NCBI GenBank assembly: GCA_050084985.1
Contig: JBITNC010000002.1
Span: forward strand, 37,262,001-37,326,000
DNA length: 64,000 bases
From: Nageia nagi
Taxonomy: Eukaryota > Pinophyta
Reading direction: 5' to 3'
Numbering within the stretch: position 1 is the first letter of the stretch; each line of letters begins with the position of its first letter. Under the pieces are notes generated by a model. The model was not told the origin of the DNA. It saw only the letters and a list, made by a program, of their open reading frames with translations, and did not search any database. A program made the position numbers and the translations under genes. Below are positions 12,621 to 22,030 of the stretch, one piece after another.

Positions 12621-13479
12621 TTGGTGTGGAAGCTCTTCTTCTACATCTTGGAGGTTCTTCATCCTTCTTCATTCCTTTGGTGTGGAAGCTCTTCTACATT
12701 TTGGAGGTCCTTCATCCTTCTTCATTCCTCATCTTACACTCCATTGGTGAGGTAAATTTTAAGAGAAGGTATAAATTTCCTCCTCATTTGGTTATTTTAA
12801 TGGATTATTACATTAGATACTAACATATTTTGTGAGATATTGGAGCTTATTTTTTTGCAAAATATGATCAAAATTGGCAATGCAAGCACTTTTTTTTGCT
12901 AACCTCTTATGTTAGTAGCATTTTTTTTACAAAATGCTTAATACATGATATACCTTTTTTTAAGAGGATACTATGCAATGCAAGTATGTTTACTAACATT
13001 TTGTTTGTTAGTAGTATTGATCAATAACTCTATTACAAGCATTGCCAAGGTGTAATAGTTACATAATACTTATTTTCTTCTCTAAATTGTCTTATTTTTT
13101 GCAAAATTTTAATGCAAATAGAGGGAAATAATTTTTAGAGGTAATTTTTTAAATTTTAAAACAAATATGGGGATATTATTGTTGGAAAAAAGGAGGGGAG
13201 AAAGGTATTTAACAAAAAAAGGGAGATTTACCTTCACTTTATTTACCATGTTTTTCAATTTTTTACAAAATTAGTATTAAATTGAAAATATTGTAAAGTT
13301 TACAAAACAAAATTAATTTTGAAAAAAAAAATAGAAGGGCCACATGGAGGGCACGTTGGTTGAGTGGTGGTCTTCCTCCTCCCCGTAGCCTGCTCCCTTG
13401 CCAGCTACACGAGCTCTTCCTCTTTTCAGCCTGGCGAATCACCTCTCCTCCTCCCTCACAATCTCTCCTCTGCACTCCC

Positions 13480-13685
13480 TGGCCTATGTGCAAATTGTGG
13501 ACATGTCGGGAAGGCACACAAATTATTTGACAAGGTGCATGCTACAGACAAGTTTCATGGACTACAATGATCATAGGATATGCACAAAACAAAATGTTGA
13601 AAAGGCACACGAATTATTTGACAAGATGCATGCTGCAAACAAGTTTCATGGACTGTAATAATCGTAGGATATGCACAAGTCATTT
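13480..13685 (+). pseudogene. Captured PPR gene fragment in Element I leader
   Basis: In sense orientation the segment reads CGHVGKAHKLFDK, then after a shift MIIGYAQN, then VEKAHELFDKM and again a CATAGGATATGCACAA-like block. This is two successive PPR helical-repeat units, each with the LFDKM and MIxGYAQN signatures, with shifts between motifs. The second unit is a near copy of the first (ATTATTTGACAAG.TGCATG...AAGTTTCATGGACT in both). It is a fragment carried by the element, not a working gene. Element II carries a related but strongly diverged fragment at the matching place. Confidence 0.72.
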
Positions 13686-14857
13686 TTATAATGAATTACT
13701 GCACTCCTGAGGATTCTCGCTTCCGTGCTTGTGTTTCCATGTATGATTCGATGCAGACATTATCCTACTATAACGTAAATCGAAGCACTTGAAGATTCAT
13801 CATACAGTTTCAAATCACTTGTTCAAATTAGGGCAAAGTTTGGCTAAATTGGAAAGTGTCATGTTTTTTGTTTAAATGATTTGGAAGCGTTAGTTGGTGA
13901 TGTAGTCTGGTAATTATTTGGTGCAGAGAAGACAAAGTGTGCCAAAAATGAAAGCAAATTCTTCTCTACCTCCTCCCATGCCTCTCCACACACTCCTCAC
14001 CAACCGACGGCCTCCAGTCGCCAACCTGCTCCCTCGCATGTGCTTGTCAGCCAGCGACCCACCACGACTGCACCTCATGCCTACTCGCGTGCACCTGCTC
14101 TTCTCTCCCTCTCACATGCTGCTCCCATAGCCTCCTGCCAACCACAACATGCAGCAGTCTCCTCCTCCCTCTCCTCTTGAGCTCCTCCTCTCTGGCCAGC
14201 CTCCTGCTCAAGCCTCCTATTCCTCCCTTCTCTAACACCTCCACAGGCTATCCTCTAAATGCCTTCATGCAAGTCCTCCTCCTTTCCACGGTCAAGGTTG
14301 ATGGCTGCCAACTTTTTTGCAGGTCACTTAAATGCACTTAGTTCTTGTTGACCACTTGCAAAAAAAGATGCTCTTCCAAAAGCAACGTATGCTCTTCTTG
14401 ATGGAAGAAAAAGGTGGGGGGGTCATAATTTTACAACTACAAAGCATTTAATTATTTTTGACTTAGGAGTATTTTTTATTTTTTTGAATGCTTGAGGTAG
14501 GAGAAGCATTAAAATTGCATGAAGTAGGGGTATGGGTCTCCTATTACAACTTGCACACATATACTTCTTAGGCATTTAATTTTTTTTACTTACTTGCTTA
14601 CAAGTCAATTGCTCCCATTAAATGCACTTAGGAGTACTTAGAATATTTCTAATATTCTACTCAAAATTGCATGTTTAATTTACTAAGGTGCACATGCAAT
14701 CTCTAAGCATAGTAATTTAGTCTAAGTATGCTATTTTTTAAGGGAATTTTTTACTTAAAATGCATACTTATAAGACAAGTCTTAGCATACAAGTTTGTTT
14801 TAGGAATAAAACTTTAAGTGAAAAGGGGGGAATTGGTATAATTTTTTACTTAAATTT

Positions 14858-15020
14858 TATCTAGATCTTGCATGCTAGACTTGTGATGCATGTCTCTTTA
14901 TCTTGTAAACCTTATCTAGATCTTGCATGCTAGACTTGTGATGCATGTCTCTTTATCTTGTAAACCTTATCTAGATCTTGCATGCTAGACTTATGATGCA
15001 TGTATCTTTATCTTGTTTGA
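14858..15020 (+). repeat. Three 55-bp tandem repeats in Element I leader
   Basis: Units start at 14858, 14913 and 14968 with TATCTAGATCTTGCATGCTA and run through TGATGCATGTCTCTTTATCTTG. Element II has two units at the matching place (about 37955-38060). Confidence 0.9.
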
Positions 15021-15450
15021 AGAATAAAACATGCTTAGGACTTAAATTTTTAAGTTAAATAATGCATGATGCATGATTACTTAATTTTTTTTTAAGTCAT
15101 GGAATAATGCATGTTATGAATTAAATACTAAGTAGGACTTAGTTCTTTTGTTTAATTCATTAAGTGCTTGAATAAATTGAGCAAAATATACAAAATGTAA
15201 AAGTCCTTTAGGGGTTAGTACAAAACCCATTGGACTTTTTAAGGTTTTTCAAGCTCATGTGGATGATGCAATTTTACTTTACTTTATATTTTTACACAAT
15301 TTGCTTATACTTGCAAAAACGCAAATATTGAAAGTAACCCCTAAAATGAACACATCCGCACGTATTCTTCCACAACATGACTTGTTTGGGGAGCCACAAG
15401 GTGAGGACAGGGTAGACTGGAGCCCTTTTAGTCCGAAGACCCGAGTGGTG

Positions 15451-15898
15451 GTAAGTCCATCTTAATTGCCCCTAAGACCTCTGTTGGATTGGACATAACT
15501 CTATTAGGTGGACAGGCATGTGTGTAGTGATACCACATGTCTGCACATCCATTCAGGGATTATCTTGATAACCTAGGAGGAAAACTGAAAACCTTAATCA
15601 AGATAATTAAAATGGCCGTCCAAGATATGTTGGATCCTTGGAAAATAGTTGGTACTTTCTCTATGAGAGTATATTACTAACCAAGGTGAACTGGTTGAGG
15701 ACTGGTAGTACTTGGGCTCCACCTTGCGGGCATCCAAGTGAAGGCCTAATTCTATACAAGAAAACAACCCCAACTTTATTCCTCTACGGATCGTGGTTAT
15801 AAGTTTGCACATGTGGGACATGTTTACTTATGTTTGATTTGTATAGATAGAAACTTGTAAAAATTTGCATTCTTATTGCATATTTATTTTTTGTACAG
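15451..15898 (+). other. Possible leader intron of Element I
   Basis: A GTGGTG|GTAAGT donor follows an open frame (ATG at 15346, DLFGEPQGEDRVDWSPF inside), and a T-rich tract ending TTTTTTGTACAG precedes ACAATG, the gag start. Removing 448 nt would place the upstream codons in phase with gag through ACA. The same donor, acceptor and phase occur in Element II. No splice evidence is available; this is inference from consensus and frame. Confidence 0.45.
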
Positions 15899-15901
15899 AC
15901 A

Positions 15902-18900
15902 ATGGTTGAAACCTTCATACCCAAGCACATACTCAACGGTTCCAACTTCGACATATGGGAACCTCGTATGAGAGCTGAGTTACAGGTAAGGAAGCTATGG
16001 TAGATAGTAAATGAAGATCTAGTCGCTCCTACAGATGAGAAGGCCCTTGAAATTTACAACTCAAAGAATGAGTTAGCAACCTCAATGATCTATCGTGCAG
16101 TTTCAGATGACATCCTTCTCATGATCTCTTCCTTGACATCAGCAAAAGAAGCTTGGGATAGACTAAAGAAAATTTACCTTGGATCCAAATTTTCAAGAAG
16201 GTTCACCATTCTACAAAAGTTGTTGCAATATCGTCAAGGAGAAGATGAAAGTGCCTCAATCTACTTGAACAAAATCATTGACCTCAGGACACAACTGGTT
16301 GGCTGTGGGTGCAATTGGATCAATGATGAGTTTATGGTCTTCATCATTCTTCAAAGCCTCTCTACAAAGTTCAGTAACTTTGTCATAGTTATGGAGACTA
16401 GGCTCGATGATGAAGAAGATGTCATCTCTCTTGACAACCTTTCTAGACTCCTTCTGAAGCATGAGGAAACTTTGAACAAGAAAATGTTGAACATTTCTCC
16501 AAAGGATAATAGCATTGCTCTAGGAGCAACCAAAACTCCTTTCAAGAAGATGTTCAAACATTATAAATTCAAAGATAACAAATCCTCATCTACCATCAGG
16601 AAGCATGACAACTTCAAGCAAAGGAATGACAAAGCTGGATCAAGCAAACCAACACTGCAAGAAAAGTTTGATGGAAATTGTAACTTTTGTGGCATCGTTG
16701 GGCACAAAGAGTATGATTATCGCAAAAAGAAATTTGCTCAAAAAGGCAAGGGAAATGCAAATGTGAGAAATTTCAATAATAAAAAGAAGAACAAGCATGC
16801 TGCTACTGTTGCCTACTACTCAATTACTCAAACTATTTCAAATGATTGGATTGTTGATTCAGGATGCACTAATCACATGTGTTATGAAAAAGATAAGTTT
16901 AAAAATTTTCATAAGTACAACAAGGATACAGTTGTGATAGGTGATAATACAGTCCTTGATGTTCAAGGAATAGGGAATGTGAAGATTCATGGAAAGGCAC
17001 TTGATAATGTCTTTTATGTGCCTAAGCTAAGGATGAATCTTATCTCTGTAATTCAGATTACAAGGAAAGGATGCTCATTTGAGTTTACCTCACACTCCTG
17101 GTGTGTTAAGAAAGGACTTGCCACTTTGATGAACGGATCAGTAAAAGATGACCTTTATATTGTGGATCAAGTACCTTCGAAAATTTGTCTTGCTACAAAT
17201 GTGTGTTCAAAAGGTAATCTTTGGCATCAACAATTAGGGCACCTTAACCATAAGAGTATTCAAGATATGAAAAATCAAGAACTTGTGGAAGGTTTACCTA
17301 ATATTTCACCATAATTGGTCTTTGTGAAAGGTGCATTCTAGGAAAGATGAATAGGCAAAAGTTTGAAAAGGATAAGGCAACTCGGGCTACTTGTCCTCTT
17401 CAGCTTGTGCATTCAGATTTGATGGGTCTATTTCAGACTAAGTCTCTAGGGGGAGCTTCTTATGTTCTAATCTTCATTGATGATTTCAGTAGGATGACAT
17501 TTGGTTATCTACTTGAGCACAAGGATCAAACTTTTGACCGGTTTAAAGACTTCAAGGCACTTGTTGAAAATTAAACTGATTTTAAGATCAAAATGCTGAG
17601 ATCTGATAATGGGGGTGAGTATAATAGCAATGAGTTTAATGACTATTGTGTTAAACATGGGATCAAGTGGCAATTCACAATCCCTTACACCCTCAGTAAA
17701 ATGGAGTTGCTGAAAGGAAGAATCGCACCATTATGGAAATGGCAAGATGCATGTTGGGTAACCTTCCTAGTTTCTTATGGGGAGAAGCTGTTCACACTGC
17801 TATTCACACCCTAAATAGGTGTCCTACTAAAGTAATTGAAGGAAAAACTCCATATGAAGCATGGACAGGAAAGAAACCTAACATCTCACACTTCAGGGTC
17901 TTTGGTTGTGATGCATTTGCCTTCATTACCTCAGAGAAAAGAAAGAAGCTAGACAAACGATCAGAAAAATGCATCTTTATGGGGTATGATAATCAGCATA
18001 GAGGTTACAGGCTCTACTCCCCATCCCATAAAATAGTATTTGTTTCTAGGGATGTCAAGTTCAATGAACTTCCTAAGGATACGACTTCTCATGTTGAGGT
18101 GTCTAATTTAGATGATTCTATGCCTACACCTAACTGGTTGGATGATCATGTAGAGAAGTCACCATAAGAGCAAAATTCTCCAGCTCAAAGAATTACAAGA
18201 AGTATGACCTTGAATAAATCCTTATTTGCCAAAATTGATAATATGAATGAGCCATCAACATTCAAAGAAGCTTCCAAGCAAGAGTGTTGGATGGAAGCTA
18301 TGAAAGTTGAGTATGAGGCACTCATGAAAAATGAAACTTGGGATTTGGTTCCTTATCCTAATGAGAAAAATGTGATTGGAAATAAATGGATATACAAGGT
18401 CAAGTACAATTCTGATGGAGAAGTTGAAAAATACAAAGCAAGGTTAGTGGCCAAAGGATTCGCTCAGAAATATGGTATTGACTATGAGGAAACCTTTGCT
18501 CCTGTGGCCAAGATGCCTACTGTCAGGATAATCCTTGCTCTTTTTGCAGCTCAGGGATGGAAAGTTTTCCAACTTGATGTCAAGAGTGCATTTCTCAATG
18601 GTGACTTGGATGTAGAAATCTACATGAATCAACCAGAAGGATTTATTCCAAAAGGAAAAGAGTCTCTTGTGTGCAAGCTAAAGAAGTCTTTGTATGGACT
18701 TAAACAAGCACCTAGAGCATGGTACAAGAAAATTTTAGGATTCTTTGCAGATATTGGTTTTTCCAAGTGCTTCTCTAACTCAGATCTCTATGTACTCAAT
18801 CAAGGAAAAGACTTAGTCTTAATTCTCCTTTATGTGGATGATCTTCTCATAATAGGCAACAATATTGAAATCATCCAAGAGTGCATATCCAAACTAAAGG

Positions 18901-19795
18901 CAACATTTAAAATGACTGATCTAGGTCTATTGCATTACTATCTTGGAATGCAAGTATACCAACACAAAGATTGTACTTATCTTAGTCAATCTAAGTATAT
19001 ATCAGACATCTTGCAAAAGTTTGGAATGGAGGAGTGTAGATATGCTGCAATACCTGTTTCTCCTAGAATCGTTGTATCATTGAGCTCAGATTCTCAGTTG
19101 GCTGATGCTACAGCTTATAGGCAATTGATCGGTAGTCTTCTGTATCTGACTATCTCTCATCCTGATATTACCTTTGCAGTGAATCTGATGGCACGATTCA
19201 TGTAAAAACCATATGTTGAACACCTCAATGCTATGAAGCAAATCTTGAGGTATGTGGCAGGGACAAAGGATCTTGCTCTTAAGTATTCCAAAGTGCCCTC
19301 AATTGTTCTCTCAGGGTTCTAAGTTTCTGATTATGGGGGAGATAGAGATGACAGAAAATCAACCTCTGCATATGTGTTCAGCATTGGTTCAAGTGCTATC
19401 TCTTGGGCTTCCAAGAAGCAACCTACTGTGACTCTTTCTACCATCAAAGCTGAATATCGAGCCATGTCTGTTTCCACCCAAGAAGCTATTTGGCTGAGGC
19501 ATATTTTGAACCTAATTGGGTATAAGCAAAATGGCCCATCTCTTATTTCTTCAGACAATCAATCGACTATCTCTTTGGCTAAGAATCCTATGTTTCATCA
19601 GAGAACTAAACATGTGGAAATCCAAGCCCATTTTATCAGGGAGAAGGTTCTAGATGACATCATACACTTGGAGTATTTTCCATCTACTGAAAACTCCACT
19701 GATCTATTCACCAAGCCCTTCCTAAAGCTCAGTTCAGCAAGCTTAGGGATTCTCTCGGGTTGGTGAAGTTGCCCTCAAGGGGGAGTGAAGTTTGA
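15902..19795 (+). pseudogene. Element I gag-pol polyprotein, inactivated
   Basis: Copia polyprotein, normally cleaved into capsid, protease, integrase and reverse transcriptase/RNase H. In order: UBN2-type gag (15902-16640); zinc knuckle (16679-16720); protease with DSG in WIVDSGCTNHM (about 16846); GAG-pre-integrase with H..H and CERC (about 17220-17345); integrase core with [14 protein letters not shown] and a shifted NGVAE site (17400-17830); RT with YVDD at 18831-18842; RNase H (about 19320-19790). Compared with Element II, nonsense codons lie at 16001, 17572, 18165, 19203 and 19320, with one-base deletions near 17309, 17690 and 19717. The start is the first ATG after the acceptor-like site and matches Element II. 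It cannot make active enzyme. Confidence 0.95.
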
Positions 19796-19864
19796 ACTTT
19801 TGTTAGTGATGACAACTTCACCTCTAAGAGGCCTTTTTTTATTGTACATTCTAGACCTCCATGG

Positions 19865-20511
19865 TAAGTTTGCTCTACGTGACAAACTTATTGTACAATT
19901 GTTGTTATAGAGTGTTGATTATTTTATACCTCTGTGGTAAGTTTGCTCTACATGATAAACTTATTGTACATTTTATACCTCCGTGGTGAGTTTGCTCTAC
20001 GTGAGAAACTCGTTGTACAATTTTTGAGCATATAATTAATATACCTCCATGGTAAGTTCGCTCTACGTGACAAACTTATTGTACATTCTATACCTCCATG
20101 GTGATTTTGCTCTACGTGAGAAACTCGTATAATTTTATGCTCTATGCACTTACTAAGCCACTTACGTTCCTTAATAATAGTAGGGGTAGGAACGCTTTTA
20201 ATGGTCAATAAAGAGGGCAGCCCCTACTATTATGAGAATTGCGAGCCTTTATCCACTACCCCTTCATCATCTAAGCAGCAATAATGATATACGGGCTCGA
20301 TTTGTTTAAGCAATGAGTGGAAGCGGGAATACTTCGTACATTTGAGAAGTATGCGCAACCAGTCCATGGTGAGTTTGCTCTGTGTGAGAAACTTGTTGTA
20401 TAATTTTTTGAGCATATAATTAATATACCTCTGTGGTAAGTTCACTCTGCGTGATGAACTTGTTGTACATTCTATACCTCCATGGTGAGTTTGCTTTGCA
20501 TGAGAAACTCA
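19865..20511 (+). repeat. Array of eight covarying hairpins in Element I 3' UTR
   Basis: Eight stem-loops at 19865-19890, 19938-19963, 19988-20011, 20053-20078, 20103-20126, 20371-20394, 20438-20461 and 20486-20511. Each is preceded by CCTCCRTGG or CTCTGTGG and most are followed by TTGTACA. The loop is near CTCTACGTGA. Stems are 6-8 bp: TAAGTTTG/CAAACTTA, TGAGTTT/AAACTCA and AAGTTCA/TGAACTT are perfect alternatives, and others have one mismatch or G-U pair. Paired changes between copies keep the stem. They lie between the pol stop and the polypurine tract. An alternative reading is an array of ACGTG (bZIP-type) sites. Confidence 0.8.
20130..20360. other. Foreign insert inside the Element I hairpin array
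   Basis: Between hairpins five and six lies about 230 bp with richer GC than its surroundings and absent from Element II. It contains a 13-bp inverted repeat, ATAATAGTAGGGG (about 20174) and CCCCTACTATTAT (about 20223). An open minus-strand frame reads YSRFHSLLKQIEPVYHYCCL. The texture resembles organellar DNA, but I cannot name the source. Confidence 0.5.
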
Positions 20512-20992
20512 TTGTACAATTTTTATGCTCTATTAATAATCAACACATGTCTATATACAACAGGTGACTATGAGTGATGGCTTGGCATCTCCGTGATGAC
20601 TTATAGTGCACCATTAATCAGTTATTTATAAGATGGCATTATTTAATTCTCTTATTTGAATATATGATGCATCTAACTAATTTTGTTCATGAGTCGCTTG
20701 TAGCATGCAGGATCTTCTTCATAAATGTAGGTTACTCACCTTGTGAAAGCAAGCTCATGGAGACTCACATGTCAGCTTAAAGTTGATTGACTACTATGTA
20801 CAGTGAAACCAGTTGTGGTTAATGATTGTATTGTAAACCATTTTTTCAAATGGTAATGTAGTGAGTCTCATACTAGTTCTCAAAAAGATTCTCAAATATG
20901 TAAATGTTCTCATCTCCACTTGTATCTCTATGGAGGAGAACTCTCTTTTACTCTCTCTCTTCTTTCTTCTACACTCTATCCCAATATTGCAT

Positions 20993-21002
20993 TAAGGGGG
21001 AG
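20993..21002 (+). promoter_or_regulatory. Polypurine tract of Element I
   Basis: TAAGGGGGAG abuts the 3' LTR and would prime plus-strand DNA synthesis. Confidence 0.9.
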
Positions 21003-21473
21003 TGTTAGAATTTGTAATGAAATATCGTGAATATCTAAACTCCTTGTAAGTTCAATTAATCACTTAAAGGATATGTAGATACCTTAAGGGATTAATTGAA
21101 TTCTTTATTATGTGTGGACTTTGACCTAACCATAGGGTTAGTTGGTAGGTTAAAGTTAGGTCACACATTAATTGTAACCCTAACCTTACCTTTGGGTTAA
21201 AGGGAGGTTAGGGAGGTGCTCTCAAGCTATAAATAGAGGGCCTCTCCTCTTGTAACATATCTAAGTTTTGGAGTAACATTACTCTACTAGTTTATGTAGG
21301 AGAGAGGAAGAGAATAGTTGTAAGAGGGGCATACTTGAGAATTGAGATACTAGTTGTGGATGTACTCCCAAGGAGGGAGAACCACATTACACTTGTGTTA
21401 TCTTGTGTGAATGTTGTGTGATTGAGCTTCCTAGTCTTGGACCTTGAGGATTAGAGTAGTGCTAATTCTCTCA
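21003..21473 (+). repeat. 3' LTR of Element I
   Basis: 471 bp; same ends and TATA box (21228-21235) as the 5' copy. Differences from the 5' LTR are transitions and single-base indels only, as seen by eye. Confidence 0.95.
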
Positions 21474-21478
21474 ATTAT
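21474..21478. repeat. 5-bp target site duplication of Element I, right
   Basis: ATTAT, identical to 12130-12134. Confidence 0.93.
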
Positions 21479-22030
21479 TACCATAAGAACCATCAATGCT
21501 ACCACCTTCCCTCCAACCCAAAACTAGCTCAAAAGTAGTCAATCAAATTTCCCATCCATTAACTAGGTAATAAAATCTAGCTTCTAAACATCCTTACATT
21601 CACCAAATAGAGGAGGTTGAGAATTTTATTGCTTAGAAGACTTATTCCTCAAACATAGAGGTATTCACTTTCGTGATCGTAATCTTGATGGCTCTTGTAA
21701 CTTGGATTACTCCCACGAAGAAAACTCTAGTGGGACTCAGCTGACTACACAAGGCTCATTACCCTAATGATCAATGAGGGCTCATAAGTGGTCAAGCTCC
21801 ATTGCTACCTTATCAACTTGCATAGAGATTTGGAGCTAAGAATGAGAAAAACTTACACTAATTAACTATAAAAAATCAACAGATTGAGAAAACACATGTT
21901 AGATGCAAATATTCTAATTGTGGAAGAGGATGTTGATGCAAAAAAATATTTCAAAATTTCACAAGAGGAATAGAAAAAGTATGAGAATATCCTAAAAGAA
22001 CTTGTAACCAAGAGAATGAATTGGGTATGA
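21479..22030. other. Unassigned region after Element I
   Basis: The first 40-50 bases continue the Gly/Asn/Asp-rich minus-strand frame interrupted by Element I. The rest has no recognised coding or repeat structure. Confidence 0.4.

Larger units (their letters stand above)
12621..15450 (+). other. Element I leader (untranslated region)
   Basis: Long leader before gag. It holds two near copies of a GTGTGGAAGCTCTTC...CCTTCTTCATTCC segment (12626-12745), a C-rich stretch with a captured PPR fragment (13480-13685), a C-rich, Leu/Pro/Ser-coding stretch (about 13930-14300) and three 55-bp repeats (14858-15020). Element II has the corresponding parts in the same order. Confidence 0.75.
12135..21473 (+). 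mobile_element. Element I: full-length Ty1/copia LTR retrotransposon
   Basis: Two 471-bp LTRs beginning TGTTAGAAT and ending CTCTCA, a perfect 5-bp target duplication, a primer-binding site, a polypurine tract and copia domain order (gag, protease, integrase, reverse transcriptase, RNase H) define a complete copy of about 9.3 kb. The LTRs differ by about six substitutions, all transitions, and two one-base indels as counted by eye, so it is older than Element II. Its gag-pol is dead. It is the same family as Element II and the solo LTR at 46314. Confidence 0.96.

Noticed and set aside
14047-14244. Arg/Glu-rich antisense frame in the Element I leader
   Set aside because: Product of C-rich low-complexity leader DNA read on the wrong strand.
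15259-15465. Free-standing small gene upstream of gag
   Set aside because: Opens with GTG rather than ATG and is better explained as the exon side of the possible leader intron.
16256-16557. Two overlapping minus-strand frames of 68 codons, also mirrored at 36439-36740
   Set aside because: Antisense shadows of gag; their similarity between elements follows from gag homology.
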